The notes beneath the pieces are model-generated. The model was not told where the DNA came from. It did no database searches and saw only the letters and a list, made by a program, of their open reading frames with translations. Both the position numbers and the translations under genes were made by a program. This document shows positions 52,764 to 62,227 of a stretch of 64,000 bases of DNA, in pieces. This DNA is from UBA4615 sp046046245 (GTDB taxonomy: Bacteria; Pseudomonadota; Gammaproteobacteria; Burkholderiales; Burkholderiaceae_E): the NCBI GenBank assembly GCA_046046245.1, contig JBJOKE010000003.1, positions 310,001 through 374,000 on the forward strand, written 5' to 3'. Within the stretch, counting starts at the first letter, position 1. Every line of letters starts with the position of its first letter.

Positions 52764-54926
52764 TCAGGGGCCGGAGCGCACCCCGTCGCGCTCGGCCTCG
52801 GCCACCAGCCGCCGCGCGTCCTCGGGCAGCAGGTGGCGCCTGGCGACCAGCGCGTCGGTCGCGCGGCGCATCGCCGCGACGTAGGCGTCCTTCGTCGGGT
52901 AGCGTTCCTCGATCGACAGGCGCGGGTCGCCGGTGCGCAGCCGCTCCTCGAGGGTCCTCGCGAACGGCACGAACGCGCCCTGCAGCGTGCAGAAGCCGCC
53001 CTCGAACCAGCCGTCGTCGAAGGCGTTCCAGCCGGTGTAGGTGCCGATCGGCACCTGGACCATCGGGTTGCGGATGCCGCCGAGGTCGTTGCCGTCGAGG
53101 TCGACCTGCGCGACCAGCACGTTGTAGCGGCCCGTGCCGAGCCGCGGCGGCTCGACGGTGAGCACGCCGGCGGTGTCGGCCGCGCGGAAGCCCGGGCCGT
53201 AGTCCTGCGGCGACATCGGGTTGTGGACCGCCCGGAAGCGCACCGCGGGCCGCTGCACGCCGCCGTAGGCATTCGCCGGGATCGACGGGAAGCGGACCTG
53301 GTCGGGCGCCACCAGCGTGCCCGCCGCGATCGTCGGCCGCTCGGACGGCGGCGGCTCGGTGCCGTCCTTCAGCCAGGCGGTCGTGGCGGTGAGCAGCGCG
53401 CGCATCGTCCAGACCTGCGGGTTCGGGTTCGGCTGCTGCTGGCAGTTCGGGCCGAACGGCGGCCTGGCGGCGAGCGGGAACGGCGCCGGCGCGTGCTGCG
53501 TCGAGGCCATGATGTAGCTGCGCACGTTCGCCGGCTCGGGCAGGTCGCGCGTGCCGAGCGGATCGGTGAAGCCGAGCGACTGGCGCAGCTCCCACATCTC
53601 GAGCGCGGTGGCCGCGTGGACGATCCTCGGGCAGGAGCCGTCGGCCGTGCAGCGGTCGAGCAGGCCGCCCGCGCGGCCGGTCAGCGGGTCCGCGACGCTC
53701 GTGTAGGCGAACGGGAACTCGGTGCCGGGGTAGAGGTTGTCGACCTGCTCGGTGCCGGCCGAGCGGCCCGGCTGCGAGAAGCGCACGTCGAGCGGCATCA
53801 GGCCGCCGCCGATGTGCGGGATCGCGCCATCGTAGACGATGCGGCCGCGCTCGTCGCGGTTGAAGCCGCGGTGCACGAACGAGCGGATGAAGCGGCCGCT
53901 CTGCGACGAGCCCATCACGATCGTCTTGGCGGCCTTCACGCGCGCGGGGTTGGCCGTGCCGGCGTCGTCGGCCGCATCGTGCTTGAGGAAGGCGCCGACG
54001 TCGCGCGCGACCGCGAAGCCGATGCCCATCACCAGCGGATCGCGGGCGCGGTAGGTGAGCTCGTAGACGCGGCCCGGCCTGAAGCCCTCGGGCAGGCAGA
54101 GCTGCGTGGCGCTCGGCACGGCCGCCTTGCCGTCCGGGCACGACCCGAACGACCAGCGCTCGGGCGGGAACACCATCGGCGCGGCCTGCGCGCGGCCGCG
54201 CATCGTCAGCGTCGGCACGAAGCCGTCGGCGAACGGCGTGCGGTGGTCGGTGCTCGCCGTCGGGTAGGGCGCGTGCGTCGCGCCGGTGAACCAGCCGTGC
54301 GCGAGCGGCACGGTGGTCGTCGGCTGCTGGACCACGATCTCGTTGCGCACGGTGCCGGTGACCGGCGAGCCGTCGGCGTTTCGGGCCACCGGCACCTTCA
54401 GCAGCATCCGGTCGTTGCCCGGCCGCACGTCGGCCTGCCAGCCGAACCAGACCATCGTGTAGCCCTGCCGCTGCAGGAAGCCGTCGCCCGCGTTCGCGAG
54501 CGCGTTGATCTGTGCGACGTTCGGCGGCACGTCGGCGTTGAACAGCGACAGCCCGCCCTTGTTGCCGCGGTTCAGGATGTTGAGGAACAGCACGCCGTTG
54601 GACTTCGACGGGTCGGCGGGCCGGACGAGCTCGAGGTCGGTGACGTACTCGACGCGGCCGGCGGCGTTGCGCGGCGCGAGGCCGATGTCCTGGATCGACG
54701 CGTTGGCGGGCGCGGCCGGGTCGAGCTCGCCGTGCGCGCGCGCGACCACGCGCTCGAACGCGCCGGCCTCGCCGAAGACGCGGCCGCCGAAGGCCGGCTC
54801 GACGCGCAGGATCTCGATGCGGGTCACGCGTGCGTCGGCGTCGCGCGGCGCGAGGCCGATCGCGGACGCGACGAGCACGGGGGCGAGCGCCGCGGCGAGC
54901 GCGGCGCGGGGGGCGATGGGTCGCAC
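52764..54926 (-). CDS. Secreted alpha/beta-hydrolase (Abhydrolase_10-like)
   Basis: 720-residue exported protein with signal peptide (cleavage near DADA, residue 31). It resembles the large secreted hydrolases of Pfam family Abhydrolase_10. The nucleophile elbow is GSSQSG (G-x-S-x-G) around residue 335. The rest is typical of the family, with conserved blocks such as ILNRGNKGG and FAYTSVADPLTGR. It may cleave esters or polyesters outside the cytoplasm. GTG 54926 is preceded by GGAGGAG. Divergent from a lipoprotein hydrolase gene with 216 bases between. Confidence 0.8.
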   Translation of the reverse strand: MRPIAPRAALAAALAPVLVASAIGLAPRDADARVTRIEILRVEPAFGGRVFGEAGAFERVVARAHGELDPAAPANASIQDIGLAPRNAAGRVEYVTDLELVRPADPSKSNGVLFLNILNRGNKGGLSLFNADVPPNVAQINALANAGDGFLQRQGYTMVWFGWQADVRPGNDRMLLKVPVARNADGSPVTGTVRNEIVVQQPTTTVPLAHGWFTGATHAPYPTASTDHRTPFADGFVPTLTMRGRAQAAPMVFPPERWSFGSCPDGKAAVPSATQLCLPEGFRPGRVYELTYRARDPLVMGIGFAVARDVGAFLKHDAADDAGTANPARVKAAKTIVMGSSQSGRFIRSFVHRGFNRDERGRIVYDGAIPHIGGGLMPLDVRFSQPGRSAGTEQVDNLYPGTEFPFAYTSVADPLTGRAGGLLDRCTADGSCPRIVHAATALEMWELRQSLGFTDPLGTRDLPEPANVRSYIMASTQHAPAPFPLAARPPFGPNCQQQPNPNPQVWTMRALLTATTAWLKDGTEPPPSERPTIAAGTLVAPDQVRFPSIPANAYGGVQRPAVRFRAVHNPMSPQDYGPGFRAADTAGVLTVEPPRLGTGRYNVLVAQVDLDGNDLGGIRNPMVQVPIGTYTGWNAFDDGWFEGGFCTLQGAFVPFARTLEERLRTGDPRLSIEERYPTKDAYVAAMRRATDALVARRHLLPEDARRLVAEAERDGVRSGP

Positions 54927-55142
54927 GGGGTCTCCTCCCGGGATCTCGATGTGGATCGCGTCTCGGGGACGCGTGCATCGAGCATAAGCCGGCCGGTGGC
55001 GACCGCGTCGCGGCCGCGCCTGCCGCGACGCCGCCTGCGGGCCGGCCGGTCGCCGAATGTGGAACGCCGCGGCGGCGCCGCCGCGCGCATGATCGCGCAA
55101 CGGCCCCGCCGCGGGTCGCCACGACAGACGAGGAGACCCCCC

Positions 55143-56249
55143 ATGAACACCCTGCTGCGCGGACTCGTGCTCGCCTGCGCGATCGTCGTCACCGGCTGCG
55201 CCACCGTCGCGTCCCCGGGCGCGCCGCCCGCGTCGAGCCCCGCCGCGCCCCAGGCCCTGCCCGCCGTGAAGACGGGCACCTGGGTCGCCAAGGATTTCCG
55301 GTTCCACACCGGCCAGACCCTGCCCGCGGTGACGATCGCCTACCGCACGCTCGGCGACCCGTCGGGCGAGCCGGTGCTGCTGCTGCACGGCACGACCGGC
55401 AACGGCGGCAACTTCATGGCCGCGAACTTCGCCGGCGAGATGTTCGGCCCGGGCCAGCCGCTCGACGTCCGGAAGTACTTCGTGATCCTGCCCGACGCGA
55501 TCGGCACCGGCGGCTCGACCAAGCCCTCCGACGGCCTGCGCGCGAAGTTCCCGCGCTACTCGTACGAGGACATGGTCGATGCGCAGTACAAGCTGGTGAC
55601 CGAGGGCCTGGGCATCCGGCGGCTGCGCCTGGTGCTCGGCAACTCGATGGGCGGCATGATGGCCTGGGTCTGGGCGACCCGGTATCCGGCGATGATGGAC
55701 GCGGTCGTGCCGATGGCCTCGATGCCCGCCCCGATGTCGGGCCGCAACTGGCTGACGCGGCGGCTGATCATCGACTCGATCCGCAACGACCCGGAGTGGA
55801 AGGGCGGCGACTACACGACGCAGCCGCGCAGCCTGCAGTTCGCGTCGGTCTTCTACGCGGTCTCGACCAACGGCGGCGACCAGGCGCTGCTGAAGGCCGC
55901 GCCCACGCGCGCGCAGGCCGACGCGCTGCTCGACGCGCGGCTGAAGGCGCCGTTCGCGGGCGACGCGAACGACCACCTCTACCAGTGGGACGCCTCGCGC
56001 GACTACGACCCGTCGGCGCTGCTCGGCCGGGTCGACGCGCACGTGCTCGCGATCAACTCCGCCGACGACGAGCGCAACCCGCCGGTGCTGGGCGTGATGG
56101 AGCGCGAGCTGAAGAAGGTGCGCAACGCGCGGATGCTGTGGGTGCCCGGCAGCCCCGACACCGCGGGCCATGGCACCACCGCGAGCGCGCGCTGGTGGAA
56201 GGCCGAGTTCGACGCGTGGCTCAGGCAGGTGCCCGGCGGGGCGCGCTGA
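55143..56249 (+). CDS. Lipoprotein alpha/beta-hydrolase, homoserine O-acetyltransferase-like
   Basis: 368-residue exported hydrolase of the MetX-like (homoserine acetyltransferase) subfamily of alpha/beta hydrolases. A signal peptide ends in VTGC (Cys19). The oxyanion region is LLHGTTGNGG, the nucleophile elbow GNSMGG near residue 165, a late Asp in SADDERNP, and His in GHGTTA. Because it is a lipoprotein it cannot be a cytosolic methionine enzyme; more likely it acts on a periplasmic ester. Substrate unknown. Confidence 0.8.
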   Translation: MNTLLRGLVLACAIVVTGCATVASPGAPPASSPAAPQALPAVKTGTWVAKDFRFHTGQTLPAVTIAYRTLGDPSGEPVLLLHGTTGNGGNFMAANFAGEMFGPGQPLDVRKYFVILPDAIGTGGSTKPSDGLRAKFPRYSYEDMVDAQYKLVTEGLGIRRLRLVLGNSMGGMMAWVWATRYPAMMDAVVPMASMPAPMSGRNWLTRRLIIDSIRNDPEWKGGDYTTQPRSLQFASVFYAVSTNGGDQALLKAAPTRAQADALLDARLKAPFAGDANDHLYQWDASRDYDPSALLGRVDAHVLAINSADDERNPPVLGVMERELKKVRNARMLWVPGSPDTAGHGTTASARWWKAEFDAWLRQVPGGAR

Positions 56250-56271
56250 CGCGGCGCCCGGACAAGGACGG

Positions 56272-56301
56272 GGCCGGGGGGAGCCCCCGCTCCCCCCGGC
56301 C
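56272..56301. terminator. GC-rich hairpin after the lipoprotein hydrolase
   Basis: Arms GGCCGGGGGGAG (56272-56283) and CTCCCCCCGGCC (56290-56301), a perfect 12-bp stem with a 6-base loop, starting 23 bases after the stop. Strong stem but no T-tract. Confidence 0.5.
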
Positions 56302-56444
56302 TGTCCACGGACCCCCCGGCCCGCCTGGAACCCGGTTTCGCGTCGCCCCCCCGGGCGCGCGATCGTCGGCGTCGTGTCTCCTCGCCCGCCTCTCGCGAGA
56401 CATCGTAGGCCCGGACGCAATCCCCCATCGATCGCGTTTACGGT

Positions 56445-56475
56445 GCCGACACTTCGGTTTTTCCGAAGTGTCGGC
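56445..56475. promoter_or_regulatory. 13-bp perfect inverted repeat
   Basis: GCCGACACTTCGG (56445-56457) and CCGAAGTGTCGGC (56463-56475) around TTTTT. The T-run is in the loop rather than after the stem, so an operator for the adjacent LysR-family regulator is more likely than a terminator. A half-site-like GCCGAAGT recurs at 56586-56593. Confidence 0.55.
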
Positions 56476-56605
56476 CCGCTGGACCGATTCGGCCGGTTAC
56501 GGCCTCGATCCTGTTTCGCGCCCGGCGAGCGGCCGCCGAAGCCCGACCATGACGAGCTTCGGCTCGACCCTCACCGCTCGGACTTGCCGAAGTAAGCTGC
56601 GCCGC

Positions 56606-57520
56606 ATGGCGAGCCTCAACTACAAGCACCTGCACTACTTCTGGACGGTCGCGAAGGTGGGCGGCGTCGTCCGCGCGGCCGAGACGCTGCACGTCACGCC
56701 GCAGTCGATCAGCGGCCAGCTGCGGCTGCTCGAGGAGCAGGTCGGCGCGCGGCTGCTGCGGCGCGCCGGCCGCGGCGTGGAACTGACCGACACCGGCCGG
56801 ATGGTCTTCGAGTACGCGGACCGGGCGTTCACCGCGGGCGACGAGCTGCTCGGCGCGTTGCGCGCGCGACCGGGCGAGCACGTCGGCACCTTCCGCGTCG
56901 GCGTCTCGAACGTGCTCGGCCGCTCGGTCGCGTTCGCGATGCTGCAGCCCGCGCTGTCGATCCCCGATGCGCCGAAGCTGCTGTGCCGCGAGGGCCGGCT
57001 GCAGGACCTGCTCGGCGAGCTCGCCATGCACCGGCTCGACATGGTGCTGTCCGATCGGCCGATGGACGCGAGCGTCAGCGTCCGCGCGTTCAACCACCTG
57101 CTGATCGACTGCGGGATCGCGGTGCTGGCCGCGCCCTCGCTCGCCAAGCGGCTGCGCGGGCGCTTTCCCGCGTGCCTGGACGACGCGCCCTGGCTGCTGC
57201 ACGGCGAGACGTCCGGCGTGCGTCCGCGGCTGCTGCGCTGGTTCGAGGCGCATGGCGTGCGGCCCCGGATCGTCGCGGAGTTCGACGACACGGCGCTGCT
57301 CAAGGCCTTCGCGCAGGAGGGCGTGGGCTGCTTCTCGGCGCCGGCACTGGTGGCCGACGAGATCTGCGCGGCGCTCGGGGTGAAGACCATCGGCCGCACG
57401 GACGAGGTCCGCGAGCAGACGTTCGCGATCTCGGTCGAGCGCAGGCTGTCGCACCCGGCGGTGCTCGCGATCAGCGAGGCGGCGCGGCAGACGCCCTACG
57501 GGGTGCGCCGGGCGGGCTGA
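56606..57520 (+). CDS. NhaR-like LysR-family regulator
   Basis: 304-residue regulator. The DNA-binding end (LNYKHLHYFWTVAKVGGVVRAAE, HVTPQSISGQ) matches NhaR-type activators, which elsewhere respond to sodium and control nhaA. No sodium/proton antiporter gene lies in the window. An inverted repeat upstream (56445-56475) may be its binding site. Start ATG 56606. Confidence 0.85.
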   Translation: MASLNYKHLHYFWTVAKVGGVVRAAETLHVTPQSISGQLRLLEEQVGARLLRRAGRGVELTDTGRMVFEYADRAFTAGDELLGALRARPGEHVGTFRVGVSNVLGRSVAFAMLQPALSIPDAPKLLCREGRLQDLLGELAMHRLDMVLSDRPMDASVSVRAFNHLLIDCGIAVLAAPSLAKRLRGRFPACLDDAPWLLHGETSGVRPRLLRWFEAHGVRPRIVAEFDDTALLKAFAQEGVGCFSAPALVADEICAALGVKTIGRTDEVREQTFAISVERRLSHPAVLAISEAARQTPYGVRRAG

Positions 57521-57546
57521 GGCGGGGGTGTGCTCGGGCGTCCGGC

Positions 57547-58503
57547 TCAGTGCTCGTGGTTCACGTGGTCGAACACCAGCCAGCCGGTGCGGCCCTCGGT
57601 CGCGAGGCCCACGGTCGCGCCGTGCGGCAGCATCACCTTCGGCTTGTCGTGGCCGAAGGGCAGGCCGGTGACGATCGGCACCTTCGTCTGCGTGCGCAGC
57701 CACTTCAGCGCGGCGGGCAGGTCGTAGCCGCGGTCGTGCGGCGCGAGCGCGTAGCGGTTCACGTAGCCCAGCACCACCGCGCGCTGCGCGTCGATCACGC
57801 CCGCCTGCAGCAGCTGCACCAGCATCCGCTCGATCCGGTACGGATGCTCGTTGACGTCCTCGACGAAGAGGATGCCGCCCTTCACCTTCGGGAAGAAGGG
57901 CGTGCCGAGCATCGCGCACAGCACCGACAGGTTGCCGCCCCACAGCGTGCCGCGTTCGTCGATGCCCGAGGGGCCTCGTGCGGCGAATCCGAGCATCTCG
58001 AGCGCGCCGGACAGCGCCTCGCGGAAGCAGCCGAGCGTGACCGGGTCGACGTCGGCCGGCGATTCGACGCCGAAGTCGTCGAGCAGCGCGGGCCCGGCCC
58101 AGGTCACCGCGCGGGCCTTCGCGAGCATCGCGAGGTGGAACGCGGTGAAGTCCGACAGCCCCACCCACTGCTTGCCCGAGCGCGCGAGCGCCTTGTAGTC
58201 GAGCGACGGCAGCAGCCGCGTGAGGCCGTAGCCGCCGCGGGTGATCATCACCACCGGCGCGTCCTGCGCGGCCGCGCGCGCGAACGCCCCGGCACGCTGC
58301 GCGTCGCTGCCGGCGAAGCGCTGCGAGACCTTCAGTGCCGCGGGGTCGAAGCGCGTGCGGTGCCCGAGCGCCTCCAGGGTCGCGGCCGCACGGCGCGCGC
58401 GCTCGGGGTCGGCCACCGCGCCGGACGGCGAGATCAGGTAGATCGACGGGCCCCCGGTCGGCGCGGGTTCCGTGGCATGGGGCGAAGCGGTCGACGTCGG
58501 CAT
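57547..58503 (-). CDS. LD-carboxypeptidase (S66 family)
   Basis: 318-residue cytosolic enzyme of the LdcA family that trims the terminal D-Ala from recycled murein tetrapeptides. The catalytic Ser is S117 in GLSDFTA; the family's Glu is in WGGNLSVL-type context (about 195) and His near PFGHDKPK (about 290). All three regions are present. Start ATG 58503; the gene is convergent with the LysR gene and divergent from the E1 operon. Confidence 0.88.
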   Translation of the reverse strand: MPTSTASPHATEPAPTGGPSIYLISPSGAVADPERARRAAATLEALGHRTRFDPAALKVSQRFAGSDAQRAGAFARAAAQDAPVVMITRGGYGLTRLLPSLDYKALARSGKQWVGLSDFTAFHLAMLAKARAVTWAGPALLDDFGVESPADVDPVTLGCFREALSGALEMLGFAARGPSGIDERGTLWGGNLSVLCAMLGTPFFPKVKGGILFVEDVNEHPYRIERMLVQLLQAGVIDAQRAVVLGYVNRYALAPHDRGYDLPAALKWLRTQTKVPIVTGLPFGHDKPKVMLPHGATVGLATEGRTGWLVFDHVNHEH

Positions 58504-58598
58504 GGCGCGAGTCTGCCACGCCGTCCCCGGAACGGGCCGCGCCGCGGCGGGCGACGCGCGTCCGTACAATCCGTCGACCTTCCCCGCAGGCCTTTCCG

Positions 58599-59609
58599 AT
58601 GAGTCTTCCGAACGACACCCTGCTGTCCCTGTACCGGACGATGTGCCGGATCCGCGCGTTCGAGGACGCCGCGGAGGACGCGAGCCGCGGCGGCGTCGCC
58701 GCCTTCGGCCAGGCGATGGGCAACGCGGCGGTCCGCGGTCCGTTGCACCTGTCCACCGGCCAGGAGGCGGTCGCAGCCGGCGTCTGCGCGCACCTGCGCC
58801 CGGCCGACTGCCTGACCTCGACCCACCGCGGCCACGGCCACACGCTCGCCAAGGGCGCGGACCCGACGAAGATGATGCTCGAGCTGTTCGGCAAGGCCGG
58901 CGGCTACTGCGGCGGCAAGGGCGGCTCGATGCACATCGCCGACTTCTCGGTCGGCATGCTCGGCGCCAACGGCGTGGTCGCCGCCGGCATCCCGATCGCG
59001 GTGGGAGCGGCGCAGTCGCTGAAGCTGCGCGGCGTCGACGCGATCGCGACGAGCTTCTTCGGCGACGGCGCGATCAACCGCGGCCCGTTCGCGGAAGGAC
59101 TGAACTGGGCCGCCGCGTTCCGGCTGCCGATGCTCTTCGTCTGCGAGGACAACCAGTGGTCGGCGACGACGAAGACCGCGTCGATCTCCGCCGGCGAGGG
59201 CGCGGCCGCACGCGCGATCGCGGCGGGCGTGCCGGCGGTGGTCGTCGACGGCATGGACGTCGAGGCGGTCCACGCGGCGGCGGGCCGGCTGGTCGACGAG
59301 ATCCGCGCCGGACAGGGGCCGCGGATGCTCCACGCCAAGACCTACCGCTTCAAGGGCCACGTGTCGGTGGACCCGGCCGGCTACCGGAACCCGGCCGAGG
59401 TGGCCGAGGCGCTGAAGGGCGACCCGCTGCCGCGCGTGCGGGAGCGGCTGCTGGCGCGCGGCGTGGCCGAGGCCGCGGTCGACGCGGTGATGGCCGACGC
59501 GCGGGCCGAGCTCGCGCGTGCGATCGAGGCGGCGGCGGCGGCACCCTGGCCCGACCCGCAGGCCGCGTGGACCGACGTGCAGGACGTCGGCGCGGGGGTG
59601 TGGCGATGA
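58599..59609 (+). CDS. 2-oxo-acid/acetoin dehydrogenase E1, alpha subunit
   Basis: 336-residue thiamine-diphosphate-dependent subunit. The ThDP-binding motif GDGAINRGPFAEGLN...NQ is present, together with STHRGHGHTLAKG and GGKGGSMH. Size and pattern fit acetoin or pyruvate dehydrogenase E1alpha (PdhA/AcoA type). No E2 or E3 gene follows, so the pair must join subunits encoded elsewhere. Overlaps the beta-subunit start (ATGA). Confidence 0.9.
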   Translation: MSLPNDTLLSLYRTMCRIRAFEDAAEDASRGGVAAFGQAMGNAAVRGPLHLSTGQEAVAAGVCAHLRPADCLTSTHRGHGHTLAKGADPTKMMLELFGKAGGYCGGKGGSMHIADFSVGMLGANGVVAAGIPIAVGAAQSLKLRGVDAIATSFFGDGAINRGPFAEGLNWAAAFRLPMLFVCEDNQWSATTKTASISAGEGAAARAIAAGVPAVVVDGMDVEAVHAAAGRLVDEIRAGQGPRMLHAKTYRFKGHVSVDPAGYRNPAEVAEALKGDPLPRVRERLLARGVAEAAVDAVMADARAELARAIEAAAAAPWPDPQAAWTDVQDVGAGVWR

Positions 59610-60586
59610 GCGGAGCGGCGAACGTGACGACGATGACCTACGTGCAGGCCGGCAACGCCGCGCTCGCGCGGGCGATGCGCGAGGACGCGCGGGTGGTGGC
59701 GCTGGGCGAGGACGTGGGCCGCGGCGGGATCTTCGGCCAGTACGCCGGGCTGCAGGCGGAGTTCGGCGGCGACCGGGTGATCGACACGCCGATCTCCGAG
59801 TCGACGATCGTCGGCGCGGCGGTGGGCATGGCGCTCACCGGCATGAAGCCGGTGGTGGAGATGCGGGTCGTCGACTTCGCGCTCTGTGCGATCGACGAGA
59901 TCGTCAACCAGGCGGCGAAGAACCGCTTCATGTTCGGCGGCCAGGGCCGCGTGCCCTGCGTGATCCGCATGCCGATCGGCATCTGGAGCGCGTCGGCCGC
60001 GCAGCACTCGCAGTCGCTCGAGGCCTGGTTCGCGCACATCCCCGGGCTGGTGGTGGTGGCGCCCTCCACGCCGCAGGACAACCACGGCCTGATGCGCGCG
60101 GCGCTCGACAGCGGCGACCCGGTCGCCTACTTCGAGCACAAGGAGCTGTGGGCGACGACCGGCGAGGTCCATCCGGAGCAGCCGGTGCCGCTCGGCCGCG
60201 CGGCCGTCGCGCGCGCGGGCTCGGACGTGACGATCGTCTCCTGGAGCAAGGCGGTCCATGGGTCGCTCGCGGCCGCGCAGACGCTCGCCGAGCAGGGCGT
60301 GCAGGCCGAGGTGATCGACCTGCGCACGCTCTGGCCCTGGGACCGCGACGCGGTGTTCGCCTCGGCCGAGCGCACCCGCCGGGTGCTCGTCGTCCACGAG
60401 GCGGTGCAGGTCGCGGGCTTCGGCGCCGAGATCGTCGCGACGCTGGCCGAGGCGGGCGTGGCGCGCGTCGCGCGGCTCGGCGCGCCGCGTGCACCGGTCG
60501 GCTACTCGCCGGGGCTGGAGGCGCAGGCTCGGCTCGGGCCCGAGCGGATCGTCGACGCGGTGCAGGCGCTGCTGCGGCGCGGCTGA
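59606..60586 (+). CDS. 2-oxo-acid/acetoin dehydrogenase E1, beta subunit
   Basis: 326-residue partner of the alpha subunit (PdhB/AcoB type). Conserved blocks include GEDVGR-GIFG, DTPISESTIVGAAVGMAL-G, and the C-terminal EAVQVAGFGAEI. Its start overlaps the alpha stop, so the two are translated together. Substrate (pyruvate, acetoin or a branched oxo acid) is not decided by sequence alone. An 18-base perfect palindrome (60620-60637) follows the stop and may end the operon. Confidence 0.9.
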   Translation: MSGAANVTTMTYVQAGNAALARAMREDARVVALGEDVGRGGIFGQYAGLQAEFGGDRVIDTPISESTIVGAAVGMALTGMKPVVEMRVVDFALCAIDEIVNQAAKNRFMFGGQGRVPCVIRMPIGIWSASAAQHSQSLEAWFAHIPGLVVVAPSTPQDNHGLMRAALDSGDPVAYFEHKELWATTGEVHPEQPVPLGRAAVARAGSDVTIVSWSKAVHGSLAAAQTLAEQGVQAEVIDLRTLWPWDRDAVFASAERTRRVLVVHEAVQVAGFGAEIVATLAEAGVARVARLGAPRAPVGYSPGLEAQARLGPERIVDAVQALLRRG

Positions 60587-60619
60587 TCGCGGCCGCGACG
60601 GCGCCCGCTCGAGGCGCCG

Positions 60620-60637
60620 CCCCGGTCGCGACCGGGG
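60620..60637. terminator. 18-bp palindrome after the E1 operon
   Basis: CCCCGGTCGCGACCGGGG, 33 bases after the E1 beta stop. Terminator-like hairpin without T-tract; could also be a binding site. Confidence 0.3.
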
Positions 60638-60777
60638 GCCCGGGCCCGGGTGGAGGCCTCGGGCCGACGGACGGCGGGCCCGGGTGAGGACCCGGGGTCG
60701 TGTCGTGACGGAAGTCCTCCGTGCCCCGCGGGGCAGCGTCCTAGACTGGCTCTCACTGTTGGTGGAGAGCAGGGACG

Positions 60778-61257
60778 ATGGACCGAGGCATGCAGACGAC
60801 CCCCCCGATGCCGGCGATGGATGCCGCGGCGCCGCGGCGTGCGCGCCGTGCCGGCACGGGCGACGCGGTGCTCATCGTCGACGTCGACCAGTTCGCCGCG
60901 ATCCGCGCGATGCACGGGACCGAGGCCGGCGAGCAGGTGACCCGCGCGGTCGCCGACTGCCTGCGGCGCAGGCTGCGCAGCGAGGACCGGCTCGCGCTGC
61001 TGCGCGAGGACGAGTTCCTGGCGGTGCTGCCCGGCGCGACCGAGGAGCTGCTGCCGGTGATCGTCTACCGGCTGCGTGCCGGCATCGAGGGCCTGCGGCT
61101 CGCGCTCGCGGGCCGCGTCTGGACGCTGTCGTGCACGATCGGCGCGGCCGCCGCGACCCGCGGCTCGCGGCCCTGCGGCCTCGAGGGCCTGGTGCGCGAG
61201 GCGGACATCGAGCTGCACCGCGCGCGCCGCGCGGCGGCCGGAAGGCTGGACGGCTGA
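60778..61257 (+). CDS. Degenerate GGDEF-domain protein
   Basis: 159-residue soluble protein with a diguanylate-cyclase-like fold (DVDQFAAIRAMHGTEAGEQV, LRRRLRSEDRLALL), but the signature GGDEF is replaced by REDEF. It is therefore unlikely to make cyclic di-GMP, though it could bind it or GTP. No sensor domain or membrane helix. Start ATG 60778. Confidence 0.7.
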   Translation: MDRGMQTTPPMPAMDAAAPRRARRAGTGDAVLIVDVDQFAAIRAMHGTEAGEQVTRAVADCLRRRLRSEDRLALLREDEFLAVLPGATEELLPVIVYRLRAGIEGLRLALAGRVWTLSCTIGAAAATRGSRPCGLEGLVREADIELHRARRAAAGRLDG

Positions 61258-61259
61258 GA

Positions 61260-62084
61260 TCAGGCGGCCGGTTCGGCCTCGGGCGCCACCAGGTCCCGAT
61301 ACGCGTGCCAGGTCGCCAGCCCCACCCAGGGCACGGTGACGATCAGGCCCACGAACAGCGTCGCGAACCCCGTCACCGTCAGCGCGACGATCAGCGCCGC
61401 CCACAGCAGCATCGGCCCGAGGTTGCGGCCGAAGGCCACGCAGCTCGCGAGCATCGCGGTGATCGCGTCGGTGCCGCGGTCGAGCATCATCGGTATCGCC
61501 ACCGCGGTGAACGCGAACACCAGCGTCGCGAAGATCGCGCCCACGCCGAGCCAGGTCGCGAGGAAGCCGAGCTCCTGGCCGTGCGCCACCTCGTCGATCA
61601 GCAGCGCGACCGTGGGCATCTTCCGCGGGAAGAAGATCGCGATGACCATCATCGACGAGCGCGCCCACAGCGCCATCACGATCTCCAGCCCGATGCCGAG
61701 GATCGCGAGGTTCATCAGGTTGCGCCGCCAGACCAGCGTGGTCCCGAGCAGGTCGCAGGCCTCGCCGCGCTCCAGGCGCCGCGCGACCTCGTAGACGCCC
61801 ATCGCCATCACCGGCCCCACCAGCAGGAAGCCGGCGGTGAGCGCCATCATCGTCCCCGGCGACGGCCGCAGCAGCACCGCGAGCAGCCAGCCCATCGCCG
61901 CGAAGCACGCGCCGTAGAACAGGCAGGGCAGCGGGCAGCGGCGGAAGTCGCGGGCGGCGAGCGCGAGCCAGCGCAACGGCGCACGGATGCCCACGGTGCG
62001 CAGTGTCGGGAAGGCCGGGCGCGGCGCCGCGGCCGCATCGAGGGCGTCGGACGGGGAGCCTTCGGTGGCGGTGGTCGTCGGCAT
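61260..62084 (-). CDS. DUF2189 membrane protein
   Basis: 274-residue inner-membrane protein with about six hydrophobic segments and the DUF2189 plan (PRWLALAARDFRRCP-like motif near residue 40, GVYEVARRLERGE, and RGTDAITAMLAS). Function of the family is not established. Start ATG 62084; it is convergent with the GGDEF-like gene and divergent from the cupin gene. Confidence 0.75.
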   Translation of the reverse strand: MPTTTATEGSPSDALDAAAAPRPAFPTLRTVGIRAPLRWLALAARDFRRCPLPCLFYGACFAAMGWLLAVLLRPSPGTMMALTAGFLLVGPVMAMGVYEVARRLERGEACDLLGTTLVWRRNLMNLAILGIGLEIVMALWARSSMMVIAIFFPRKMPTVALLIDEVAHGQELGFLATWLGVGAIFATLVFAFTAVAIPMMLDRGTDAITAMLASCVAFGRNLGPMLLWAALIVALTVTGFATLFVGLIVTVPWVGLATWHAYRDLVAPEAEPAA

Positions 62085-62227
62085 CGGCGGGGGGCGCGGC
62101 GCGGGAGGGGGTCGGGGCAGTGTAGGCCCGTGCCGCCCGCGCGCGCACCGTGCGATGCAGCATCGCCGCCGGCCGCGCTCGACCCGGTTCGTCACGACGG
62201 TTACGATCGGGCGCAGGAGGATTCCGA

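Larger units (their letters stand above)
56250..56605. other. Gene-free region between hydrolase and NhaR-like regulator
   Basis: 356 bases without a credible gene. Contains a GC-rich terminator-like hairpin at the left (56272-56301) and a long inverted repeat in the middle (56445-56475), the latter 130-160 bases before the regulator start. Confidence 0.6.
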
